NCBI GenBank assembly: GCA_002707365.1 | Contig: PAMQ01000008.1 | Span: forward strand, 3,122 to 67,121 | Source: Trueperaceae bacterium | Lineage (GTDB): Bacteria > Deinococcota > Deinococci > Deinococcales > Trueperaceae | DNA: 64,000 nt | Reading direction: 5' to 3' | Shown: positions 25,695-33,709 of the stretch, piece after piece | How the letters are laid out: every line of letters starts with the position of its first letter | How positions within the stretch are numbered: the stretch's first letter is position 1 | The notes under the pieces: generated by a model | Databases searched by the model: none | What the model was told of the DNA's origin: nothing | The model's input: only the letters and a program-made list of their open reading frames with translations | Position numbers and translations under genes: made by a program

Positions 25695-27191
25695 ATGGAT
25701 CCTGTCGAGAATTACCGTGACGCGGTCACAAGCCGGGATCGGGAGGTTTACGGGCCAGCTGCGCTTGCACTCAGGCGCTGGATGGCGGCCAACGATCCAC
25801 ACTGGCCCCGCTACCATCTGCTCGGTCCCGAGAGCTGGACCAACGACGCCAATGGGCCGATCTACTACCAGGGGCGCTACCACATGTTCTACCAGTTCGA
25901 CCCCATCGTCAACGGCCGCCAAAGTGCCCGCACTTGGGCCCACGCCGTCAGCGACGATCTGGTCCACTGGAAGGACTGGCCCGTCGCCCTATGGCCCGAC
26001 ACGCCCTACGACCGTAACGGCGTCTACTCCGGCAATACCTTCGTCCTCAACGACGGCAGCCTCGGCGCCCTCTACACCGGCAACGTCGATGGCCACCGCG
26101 AGACGTATGGGATCTTCGCCCGCAGTGCAGACGCCGGCCTCACCTGGACCAAGAAAAGCGTCATGGATGATAGTGAGCGGCCCAACCCCGATTCACCCGT
26201 CCACTGGGACGGCCAGGTGTGGCGCGATGGCGACCTCTGGCACCAGCTCATCGGCGGCACCACCGGAGGCAATGAGCCCCGTGGCGCCGCCTGGCTGTGG
26301 GCCTCGCCCAATCTCGAACACTGGACCCTTCAGGGGAACATAGCTCCAACCATCGAGAGCAACGGCTTCTGGGAGCTGCCCTACCTGATTCCACTGGGCG
26401 GCCGGCACGTACTGATGGTGGGGCAGGGCAACCCCTACTGGATCGGTAGTTACGACCGGAAAAAAACGCTCTTCACACCCGACGGTAAGGAACCCCACCA
26501 GTTCGACACAGGCAATTACTACGCCGTGAACCCCCACATGGTCGACGATAAGGGGCCCGCCGGGAGCGAGCGGAGGCTGTTACACGCCTGGGTCACTGGG
26601 CCGCCCTCAACCACGGATACTGTCCCCTACTGGCAGGGCGCCCTAGCGCTGCCGCGAGTGCTTACGCTCGAGGGCGATCGGGTGCGGCAGGAGCCAATCC
26701 CGGAGCTGCAGAGTCTGCGGGGCCGGCACCAACGGTTCGAGGGTTCAGTTATGACGGATCAGCTACGGAACATCCGGGGTGACGCCCTGGAACTCCGGGC
26801 GACCTTCATCAATAACGGCACGGACAGGTTCGGACTGAAGCTGCGGGTCTCCGACGACGGCAGCGACTTCGTCAGGGTGTTCTACGACCCGGACCGCAGA
26901 GACTTCGGCGTGGACGGTCCAACCGTGGAGCGCAATGCCCGAGATTTCCAGGAGGGTCTTTTGGGCGTCAAATTAGGGAGGCAGGCGTCGTTTCTCGAGC
27001 CGGGCGCACCCGTGACGCTGCACGTTTTCCTTGACCGATCGATTGTAGAGGTGTTCGTCAACGGCTGTGCCTATACCGCCCGTGCGTTCTCCGACCCCGC
27101 AGCTCTAGGGGTTGACCTCTGGTTCGAGCGCGACTCAGCTAAGCTCGACTCCCTAGACGTGTGGGAGCTGAGTTCCATCTGGGAGAACTGA
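25695..27191 (+). CDS. GH32 family glycoside hydrolase with divergent active-site motifs
   Basis: A 498-aa GH32 protein: propeller (~35-340) plus C-terminal beta-sandwich ending 'HVFLDRSIVEVFVNG'. The three catalytic acids appear retained but their motifs are changed. The NDPNG box is 'WTNDANGP' (D51), the RDP box aligns with W-D-G in 'HWDGQVWRDGD' (about D172), and the EC box is 'WELPYLIP' (E227). It may have different linkage specificity, or transfructosylase rather than invertase activity. No signal peptide. GAGGGAGG precedes ATG 25695. It shares high-GC codon use with the transporter and the first GH32 gene. Confidence 0.9.
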   Translation: MDPVENYRDAVTSRDREVYGPAALALRRWMAANDPHWPRYHLLGPESWTNDANGPIYYQGRYHMFYQFDPIVNGRQSARTWAHAVSDDLVHWKDWPVALWPDTPYDRNGVYSGNTFVLNDGSLGALYTGNVDGHRETYGIFARSADAGLTWTKKSVMDDSERPNPDSPVHWDGQVWRDGDLWHQLIGGTTGGNEPRGAAWLWASPNLEHWTLQGNIAPTIESNGFWELPYLIPLGGRHVLMVGQGNPYWIGSYDRKKTLFTPDGKEPHQFDTGNYYAVNPHMVDDKGPAGSERRLLHAWVTGPPSTTDTVPYWQGALALPRVLTLEGDRVRQEPIPELQSLRGRHQRFEGSVMTDQLRNIRGDALELRATFINNGTDRFGLKLRVSDDGSDFVRVFYDPDRRDFGVDGPTVERNARDFQEGLLGVKLGRQASFLEPGAPVTLHVFLDRSIVEVFVNGCAYTARAFSDPAALGVDLWFERDSAKLDSLDVWELSSIWEN

Positions 27192-27244
27192 AGCGGAGAT
27201 CGGGGTCGAACGGAACGAAAAGACGGGAGCCAATGTCTGATCTG

Positions 27245-27261
27245 ATGAGAATGAATGATTC
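27245..27261 (+). repeat. Right copy of 17-bp direct repeat flanking the GC-rich island
   Basis: ATGAGAATGAATGATTC, 16 of 17 identical to 16213-16229. It lies 54 bp after the last island gene and overlaps the stop codon of the minus-strand AtzG-like gene, just where base composition returns to the flanking value. Confidence 0.4.
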
Positions 27262-27451
27262 ACGTTTCAGTATCAGGTGTGAATCTGTACGGTGGCTCTT
27301 CTGTCCCAAGTTCGCTGAAATGGTTTTCAGCTAGTGCCTTGCGCGTCTTCTTTAACGTGTCAGCTATTGCTAGTAAATCTTGGTCATCAAGTGCCAGGCC
27401 GAGACGCTTTGTTTCAGAACGAAGCCATTCAAACGAAAGTTTATTTTCCAT
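27260..27451 (-). CDS. AtzG-like small amidase subunit (DUF4089 type)
   Basis: A 63-aa protein, mostly helical: 'SFEWLRSETKRLGLALDDQD', a central amphipathic helix, then a C-terminal 'EEPPYRFTPDTE'. The pattern of a short helical protein ending in an E-P-x-F-x-P-like tail next to an amidase matches AtzG/GatC-like partners of amidase-signature enzymes (AtzE type). It overlaps the amidase stop by 11 bp, so translation is coupled. Expected role: stabilising subunit of the amidase. Confidence 0.72.
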   Translation of the reverse strand: MENKLSFEWLRSETKRLGLALDDQDLLAIADTLKKTRKALAENHFSELGTEEPPYRFTPDTET

Positions 27452-28838
27452 TAGAATCCTCTAATCCCGGTGGTTTTGCTTGATGCCACTCGGTGGCCAG
27501 TTCGTACGCGTGACCCACACGAAACATGGTTTTCTCTTGGAAAGGCTTTGCGATTATCTGTAGACCAATGGGCAGACCTTCACTGTCAAATCCACAGGGC
27601 ATGGTAAGGGCTGGATAACCCGAAAGGTTGAAATGTCGGGTGGCCCAGCTAGTGTCAGGGGGGCCCTGAACCTGCGTATCTACCGTGAAGGCAGTGTGGG
27701 GCAGAGTGGGTGTGATAAAAGCATCTACTGTACTTAATCCCTTAAATAGTTCCGTATTCCAGGTTGCTCTTATTTGAGCAGCTTGTTCTACTTCAGCAGC
27801 GGTATAGAACGCCCCAGCGGCGATACGCCGGCGAGCTTTGGGGCCATATTCGGATCCGTAGGTTTTAAGGTTTTGAGCGTGCCGCCCAAAAGCCTCAGAC
27901 ATAACTAGCACGTTAGTTGGCGCCGCAAGATTGGCTGCTGAAGGTAGGATGATTTCATGAAGTTCCGCCCCTAGCTCTTCTAGCTGTCGCAAGGCCGCTA
28001 GGGTTGCCTGTTCTATCTCGGGCTGTAAATTCTCAAAGAAATAGGGTTTTGCGAAGCCGATGCGCATACCAGCCAAGTCTGGTTTAAGTTCTTCAGCGAA
28101 GCTTGGGACTGGTCTTTTGGAACTATTTGGATCGAGAGTATCAAAACCCGACATTGCTTCTAGTAAAAGAGCAGCATCTTTGATGGTTCGGGCCATTGGG
28201 CCGATGTTATCCATACTCCAGCTGAGTGGAATTAACCCGTGACGACTAACACGACCGTAGGTGGGCTTGACCCCTACGATGCCACACATTGAGGCTGGGG
28301 CGCGGATTGAGCCGCCAGTGTCAGAACCTGTTGCTGCAATAGCTAATCCGGCTGCAAGAGCTGCGGCGGAGCCTCCGCTTGAGGCCCCACTAAAACGCTC
28401 TGGATTCCAGGGGTTACGACTGGGTCCGTACACGTCCATATCACCACAGGCGAATTCAGTTGTGTTGGTCTTACCAAGCAAAATCATTCCCTTGCTAGCC
28501 AGTTTCGCTACTACGGTAGCGTCCTCGTTAGGGACGAAGTTGGTCAGAGTTTTGGAGTGAGCTGTAGTTCTAACGCCCTTAGTCCAAATGTTGTCCTTAT
28601 GCACGATAGGTATACCGTGTAATGGATTGCTAGGTCCGTTCTCGAGAATATCTTTTTCAGCTTTAAGCGCTTCTTTCAATGCTGATTCTGAGCAGATAGT
28701 TATGTATGTGCCAAGTCGGGCGTTGAGTCGTTCTATATCGCTAATCAGAGCATTAACAATTTCTATAGGTGAGATCTGTCGACTGGCAATAAGACCGGCT
28801 AGCGAGGTCAAAGATTGGAAACCAAGGGTCCGTCTCAT
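27441..28838 (-). CDS. Amidase-signature family hydrolase (AtzE/GatA-like)
   Basis: A 465-aa amidase with the Ser-cisSer-Lys triad: Lys in 'GIPIVHKDN' (about K81), the cis-Ser in 'GASSGGSAAALA' (about S154) and the nucleophile in 'GSDTGGSIRAPA' (about S177). Its likely small subunit follows in an 11-bp overlap, and a complete Opp/Dpp permease pair and binding protein lie immediately upstream on the same strand. That suggests it cleaves an imported amide, carbamoyl compound or peptide-like molecule. A tRNA amidotransferase role is less likely because no GatB is near. Confidence 0.93.
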   Translation of the reverse strand: MRRTLGFQSLTSLAGLIASRQISPIEIVNALISDIERLNARLGTYITICSESALKEALKAEKDILENGPSNPLHGIPIVHKDNIWTKGVRTTAHSKTLTNFVPNEDATVVAKLASKGMILLGKTNTTEFACGDMDVYGPSRNPWNPERFSGASSGGSAAALAAGLAIAATGSDTGGSIRAPASMCGIVGVKPTYGRVSRHGLIPLSWSMDNIGPMARTIKDAALLLEAMSGFDTLDPNSSKRPVPSFAEELKPDLAGMRIGFAKPYFFENLQPEIEQATLAALRQLEELGAELHEIILPSAANLAAPTNVLVMSEAFGRHAQNLKTYGSEYGPKARRRIAAGAFYTAAEVEQAAQIRATWNTELFKGLSTVDAFITPTLPHTAFTVDTQVQGPPDTSWATRHFNLSGYPALTMPCGFDSEGLPIGLQIIAKPFQEKTMFRVGHAYELATEWHQAKPPGLEDSNGK

Positions 28839-28878
28839 TCGTATAATCGCAGGCTCTGTCCCATTTTAGTGAGCATAA

Positions 28879-29772
28879 TTAGTGCAGCCTTGGATCGAAT
28901 ACATCGCGTAGGCCGTCACCGAGTAGGTTCAGTGCCATAACTGTGACCATGATGGCCAGACCAGGGAAGAAAGTCAACCACCAAGCTAGCGACATGAAAC
29001 CACGTCCTTGAGCCAGCATTAATCCCCATTCAGGAGTGGGTGCTTGGGCCCCAAGGCCGAGGAAGCTTAGAGCGCTTCCAGCGAGGATGGCTATGCCTGT
29101 ACCAAGAGCGCCAATTACTATGTTGGGAGCAATGATGTTAGGGAGGATGTGGCGAAACATGATGATCCTATTAGGAGCACCAACGGCTTCAGCAGCTTGA
29201 ACGTAGAGGTTTTCTTTTGCTGAGAGTACCTCTGCACGGGTTACTCGGGCATAGGCCGGGATTGAGGCGATACCGACAGCTATCATGGCATTGGTAAGTC
29301 CGGGTCCAAGGGCGAACACGAAGATCAAAGCTAGGATCAGTGAGGGAAATGCCAATAAGATGTCTACTATGCGCATTAGGACAGCTTCTATCCGTCCGCC
29401 TAGGTATCCGGCTAGGCTGCCGATGATCACGCCGAGCGACATCGCGATAGTGACGGCTACTAATCCTAGGCGGAGTGAGACTCGGGACCCGTAGATGATG
29501 CGTGACAACATGTCTCGTCCAAGAGTATCGGTTCCCATCCAGTGTTCTGCTGAGGGAGGTAGTAGGGTATCCCACGGCGCTATAGCTAGTGGGTCATAAG
29601 GGGCAATTGCAGGTGCGAAGACGGCACAGATGATGAGTAGTAACATCATTAACGCGCCAAGGGTTCCGCCACGATGTTGCAAAAATCGCCGTAGGAGCCT
29701 TCGGGCTGGGCTGTTGTTCCGGCGTCGTACTGCGGGGTCTTTTTGGGGGGCTGTAGTTGCGCTTGCTGTTAT
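28879..29772 (-). CDS. Opp/Dpp-family ABC permease (DppC type), apparent ATA start
   Basis: About 297 aa with six membrane segments: 'LMMLLLIICAVFAPAIAPYDP', 'HWMGTDTLGRDMLSRIIYG' and the EAA loop 'VQAAEAVGAPNRIIMFRHIL'. The frame has no ATG, GTG or TTG start upstream of TTG 29682. Yet the conserved basic N-terminus 'RRNNSPARRLLRRF' typical of DppC proteins is encoded upstream of it. GGGGGTGA lies about 6 bases before ATA 29772, which would give an N-terminus (M)TASATTAPQKDP. So translation may start at ATA, or an ATG has been lost by mutation or sequence error. The conservative start is TTG 29682. The previous gene's stop is 43 bp upstream. Confidence 0.85.
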   Translation of the reverse strand: MTASATTAPQKDPAVRRRNNSPARRLLRRFLQHRGGTLGALMMLLLIICAVFAPAIAPYDPLAIAPWDTLLPPSAEHWMGTDTLGRDMLSRIIYGSRVSLRLGLVAVTIAMSLGVIIGSLAGYLGGRIEAVLMRIVDILLAFPSLILALIFVFALGPGLTNAMIAVGIASIPAYARVTRAEVLSAKENLYVQAAEAVGAPNRIIMFRHILPNIIAPNIVIGALGTGIAILAGSALSFLGLGAQAPTPEWGLMLAQGRGFMSLAWWLTFFPGLAIMVTVMALNLLGDGLRDVFDPRLH

Positions 29773-29815
29773 GTCTTCACCCCCTGTGAGACCTTAGTTC
29801 TTTGGAATTCGGTTT

Positions 29816-30739
29816 TCATGTGTAACGAATCCGAGGGTCTAGAAGGGAGTAAGAGAGATCTACGAGGAGATTGGCTAGAACAAAAGATAGTGCAGCTAAC
29901 ATCACGGCTCCCTGGACTAAAACAAAATCAAGGCTTTGGATGGCATCAGCGGCCATGAAGCCGATCCCTTGGCGACCAAAAACTGTTTCGACTACTACCG
30001 AACCACCGAGAAGAGCGCCGAATTGTAGGCCCACGATGGTTAGTACCGATGCCATCGAGTTCCGCATACCGTGTTTAACGATTACGGTGATACGTCTCAA
30101 TCCCTTGGAGCTAGCGGTTCTCATGAAGTCGTTATTCATAACCTCTAAAAGACTTGATCGGGTCACTCGGGCGATAACGGCTATACCGCTAAACCCAAGA
30201 GTCACGGCCGGAAGGATGAGGTGATTGAATCCTCCAGTGCCTGCAGCAGGCAGCCAGCCCAAATGCAAGCTAAATAGCATGATTAGAAGCAAACCAAGCC
30301 AAAAATTCGGCATAGATACGCCAACAAGAGCTATTAACATCCCAATTGCGTCGGCCCAGGACCCACGCTTGATAGCAGATAAAACCCCGAGAGGTACTCC
30401 AAAAAGAAAAGCGATTCCGAGAGCGGAGAAGGTTAACTCGAGTGTGGCAGGTAGTTGGTTGCCAATTTGCTCTTTAACTGCGCGTTCTGTGACGATTGAG
30501 TCGCCTAAGTCAAATCGGACTAATTTGCTTACAAATCTCCCGTATTGCACTAGGAAAGGATCATCGAGGCCGTATTGGTCACGAAGACGTTGCAGCGTCT
30601 CGCCCGATGCCCCTGTTTCGGAAAGCATCCGGTCGACCGCGTCGCCAGGAATAACATAAAGTGCCCCAAACACTAAAAACGATACCCCAAAGACTACAGG
30701 GATTAGGATTAATAATCGGCGGATGATATAAGCCCACAT
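29816..30739 (-). CDS. Opp/Dpp-family ABC permease (DppB type)
   Basis: A 307-aa permease: 'YIIRRLLILIPVVFGVSFL', 'YGLDDPFLVQYGRFVSKLV', and the EAA loop 'RTASSKGLRRITVIVKHGMR'. It is the normal length for peptide-type DppB proteins and pairs with the downstream DppC-type permease. No ATPase genes accompany this transporter in the operon, so it may share the ATPases at 18780-21029 or use others encoded elsewhere. A palindrome at 30787-30816 separates it from the binding-protein gene. Confidence 0.94.
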   Translation of the reverse strand: MWAYIIRRLLILIPVVFGVSFLVFGALYVIPGDAVDRMLSETGASGETLQRLRDQYGLDDPFLVQYGRFVSKLVRFDLGDSIVTERAVKEQIGNQLPATLELTFSALGIAFLFGVPLGVLSAIKRGSWADAIGMLIALVGVSMPNFWLGLLLIMLFSLHLGWLPAAGTGGFNHLILPAVTLGFSGIAVIARVTRSSLLEVMNNDFMRTASSKGLRRITVIVKHGMRNSMASVLTIVGLQFGALLGGSVVVETVFGRQGIGFMAADAIQSLDFVLVQGAVMLAALSFVLANLLVDLSYSLLDPRIRYT

Positions 30740-30786
30740 GGAATGACTTCAGGAAATATTAGACATTGGACAAAATTCGTCCCAAG

Positions 30787-30816
30787 TTGGGGACAGGATA
30801 ATTATCCTGTCCCCAA
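30787..30816 (-). terminator. Perfect 30-nt palindrome between binding-protein and permease genes
   Basis: Arms of 15 nt, TTGGGGACAGGATAA followed directly by its reverse complement, 46 bp after the binding-protein stop. The arrangement matches that at 23339-23372 in the other transporter operon, with an unrelated sequence. It likely works as an mRNA-stabilising hairpin or attenuator. Confidence 0.7.
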
Positions 30817-30862
30817 GCCGGGTAGCTTTTCTGGTAACTAACAAGGTCGAATTGACTCTATG

Positions 30863-32443
30863 CTAGTTCTTGGTGGCGTCGTAGAAGTAAGGCGCTTCAC
30901 CGTAGACTTCGTACAGTTTGATGCCTTGGACTTCGTTGCGGAAAGCATTGATCTGCTGTTGGTAAACCGTCGGAATGACGATCGCTTCTTCAAGCATGAT
31001 CGTTTGGACCTGTTCAATGATCCGACCACGCTCTGCCAGGTCAGCTTCGGTTTCAGCCGCAACTAGCAGTTCATCAACGTTAGCCATTGGGTAATGAGTG
31101 AAATTCCAACCACTGCCAATGTTTTCGCTGTGGAACAGAGTACGAAGGAAACCGCCGTCCTTAAAGATCCAGGTCAAGTGAGCGATATTGTGGTCGCCAG
31201 CCTGACGGGCTTTCTGGATAGCACCAGTATCGAGCTCGAGGATCTTAACATCCATGCCGATTGGCCGTAAGGTTGCTTGAAGAAGCTCGATTACACGAGT
31301 GGTTTCAGGGTTTGGGAAGCCGACGTACTGCAGTACCGCGTCGTTGCCATCTTTTTCGCGGATTCCATCTCCATTGGAGTCTGCCCAGCCAGCCTCATCA
31401 AGGAGGTTAGCAGCAGTTTCCAGGTTGAAGTCGTACATGTCGGAGAGATCAACGAAGCTTGGGTTGGGGGCAGACATTGCGGAACCAAGGTGGGGCTCCC
31501 AAGCGTTAAAGTAACCGACTCTACTGACGACGCTAGGGTCGACAGCGTGTTGCAGGGCTTTACGGACAGCAATATCATCAGTTGGTGATTTGGTGCCGTT
31601 AACGACTAGGATTACGCCGGTTCCAGGCAAAACCACACTCTCGACATAGATGTCGCTATTAGCTTCTAATTCAGCAACACTTTGTGGAGGAATGCGCATT
31701 GCAGCGTCTACTTCACCAGTAGTTACTGCGATGACGCGTGACTGGTTCTCCGGGATTGTACGGAAGACTATACCTTCGATGTGAGCTGGCCCACTGTGTT
31801 GCGCGCGGGGGTACTCCCAGGCGTAGTCGTCGTTGCGTGCGAGAACTATACGGTCGCGCTCGATCCATTCGACAAAGCGGAAAGGTCCAGTACCAACTGG
31901 TGCCCGAGCAAAACCTTCGGGGTCAGCTTCAAGTGCGGTGGGTGAGTGGGGTCCGCCAGCTCGCCAATCAGAAAGTCCAAACCAGAATGCTGGGTGGGGA
32001 TCAGCGAAAGTCACGCGGGCGGTAAGGTTATCGATAATTTCGGTGCCTTGGTAAGAAGCTAGATCACCGATTGCCGCGCGACTCTTAGTATCAGGATTGA
32101 CGATCCTGTCAAAGTTGTATTGGACTGCAGCGGCATTGAGTGGAGTGCCGTCGTGGAATGTTACACCGTCGCGAAGTTTAATGGTGTAAGTGCGTGCGTC
32201 GTCTGACATAGTGACTTCTTCAGCTAGCCACGGCAGGTACTCGCCATCCTCGGTGAGATAAAGGTACGTATCGAATATGTTGGAGGCAACCACGATGTCA
32301 TAACGGGAAGAACCTTTATGTAAATCAAGCATGCCAGCTTCACGATTCACAGCATAGGTAATCGTTTGTGAAAAAACGAAGCTAATCCCGGATAAGACGA
32401 CTAGGGCTGCTAAGACCGACAATAAAACATTTTTAAACCGCAT
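30863..32443 (-). CDS. Family-5 extracellular solute-binding protein (peptide/amide type)
   Basis: A 526-aa secreted protein. The signal peptide 'RFKNVLLSVLAALVVLSGI' continues to about FSQ and has no lipobox. 'LAEEVTMSDDARTYTIKLRD', 'DGVTFHDGTPLNAAAVQYNF' and 'GTGPFRFVEWIERDRIVL' are SBP family 5 hallmarks. Length is typical of dipeptide/oligopeptide-binding proteins. AAAGGGAG precedes ATG 32443. It heads an operon with two permeases, an amidase and the AtzG-like subunit, so the ligand is probably an amide- or peptide-like compound. Confidence 0.94.
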   Translation of the reverse strand: MRFKNVLLSVLAALVVLSGISFVFSQTITYAVNREAGMLDLHKGSSRYDIVVASNIFDTYLYLTEDGEYLPWLAEEVTMSDDARTYTIKLRDGVTFHDGTPLNAAAVQYNFDRIVNPDTKSRAAIGDLASYQGTEIIDNLTARVTFADPHPAFWFGLSDWRAGGPHSPTALEADPEGFARAPVGTGPFRFVEWIERDRIVLARNDDYAWEYPRAQHSGPAHIEGIVFRTIPENQSRVIAVTTGEVDAAMRIPPQSVAELEANSDIYVESVVLPGTGVILVVNGTKSPTDDIAVRKALQHAVDPSVVSRVGYFNAWEPHLGSAMSAPNPSFVDLSDMYDFNLETAANLLDEAGWADSNGDGIREKDGNDAVLQYVGFPNPETTRVIELLQATLRPIGMDVKILELDTGAIQKARQAGDHNIAHLTWIFKDGGFLRTLFHSENIGSGWNFTHYPMANVDELLVAAETEADLAERGRIIEQVQTIMLEEAIVIPTVYQQQINAFRNEVQGIKLYEVYGEAPYFYDATKN

Positions 32444-32641
32444 TCTTTCAGCTCCCTTTCTAGAAAGTACTTAAGGCTAGAAACCTAAAGTTTGTTTGCA
32501 CACTGCTAATTGGTGTGAGTGTTAGTACAGGGCACCTTAATAAGGTTCTGTACCTTTTTATTACTCCTTTCGTAATTGTAGAAGCCCCATTTTAGCATTT
32601 CCTTCTTAATGAGTCACCTTTCACGCTAAATTTGGTTCTTG

Positions 32642-33709
32642 TTACCAGGAAGTTGCTGAGAAGGAATTAAGTAATTTAAGGGTATTTTGAAGATCTCGCT
32701 CGTCAACGGTTTCAATAGGACTGTGAGTATAGCGAGTCGGGTAGGCCAGCATGGCAGTTGGAATATCATTGCTAATGAACTGTTTTCCGTCGCTCGAGAA
32801 TTGTAAAAATACTAGGTGTTGCACAGGAATTTCATCGCGGTCTGCTACGGATGCAAGCCGACTGAGGATGTGGCGATCGTAGTGGACCGCAACGTCTTTG
32901 TGCCCAAGTAGCGGGCCTCGACCTAATTCAGAGGGGACATGTAGAGTTCCGACCCCAGGAATGTCGCCGGCAAGACCAACCTCCATTGCGATGGCAAGGT
33001 CGTAGCCTTGGACAGCTCCTGCACCAACCATTCCGACTTCTTCTTGGACGGTTGAAGCGAACCAAAGTTCGTATTGAAGGGCGTCTCTATCTAAGGTATC
33101 GAGCCAGTGTGTCATGATCGCTAAAGACGCCCTATCGTCCATTGCTTTACCGACAATGTTGTGTCCCACCCGCCGGGGTGTCACGTCGGCGACTACTGGG
33201 TTACCAGGGTGTACACCCCAGGAGAGCGCTTCATCCTTATTACGGGCTCCTATGTCTAGAAAAATATCAGCCCAATCTATACTGTTATTGGCTCGCTTTT
33301 CTTTGGTCATTACGTGGCCTGTGATGGTACCGACCGTACCCGGAATATTTCCCTTTGGAGTCATTACTTGGCATGGTTGAGCGACGAATGCATGATGGGG
33401 CGGATTCAGTTCACTGCCGCCTGTACCTGAGGTGAGTCGAAGATGGCCGTGATCGTCAATACTCTTAACTCGGAAACTGATTTCGTCTACGTGTGCTGCT
33501 ATGAGTAGCTTTTTGCCACTACCCCCGACGCGAGCGAAGAGGTTGTTTATGCGGTCTCGACTAGTTTCGCATCCAGCCTCGCGCCATCGTTTCTCCAACC
33601 AGTCCTGGGCATCATCTTCGTACCCTGAAGGACCCAGCATTTCGGTCAGCGTTTTGACTAGCTCGAATAGTTTCGGGTCGTATTCTTTGTTGCGTGTTTG
33701 ATTAGCCAC
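32642..33709 (-). CDS. M42 family metallo-aminopeptidase
   Basis: A 355-aa co-catalytic zinc peptidase. Metal and catalytic residues are visible in order: 'LIAAHVDEISF' (H, D), 'KAMDDRASLA' (bridging D), 'STVQEEVGMVGA' (catalytic E and ligand E), 'AMEVGLAGDIPG' and 'TRYTHSPIETV' (H). M42 enzymes form large tetrahedral complexes that trim peptides in the cytoplasm. The start is GTG 33709 with GGGGAGGA upstream; it overlaps the M55 stop by 8 bp, so the two are translationally coupled. It is preceded by the M55 and amidohydrolase genes in one operon. Confidence 0.94.
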   Translation of the reverse strand: MANQTRNKEYDPKLFELVKTLTEMLGPSGYEDDAQDWLEKRWREAGCETSRDRINNLFARVGGSGKKLLIAAHVDEISFRVKSIDDHGHLRLTSGTGGSELNPPHHAFVAQPCQVMTPKGNIPGTVGTITGHVMTKEKRANNSIDWADIFLDIGARNKDEALSWGVHPGNPVVADVTPRRVGHNIVGKAMDDRASLAIMTHWLDTLDRDALQYELWFASTVQEEVGMVGAGAVQGYDLAIAMEVGLAGDIPGVGTLHVPSELGRGPLLGHKDVAVHYDRHILSRLASVADRDEIPVQHLVFLQFSSDGKQFISNDIPTAMLAYPTRYTHSPIETVDERDLQNTLKLLNSFSATSW

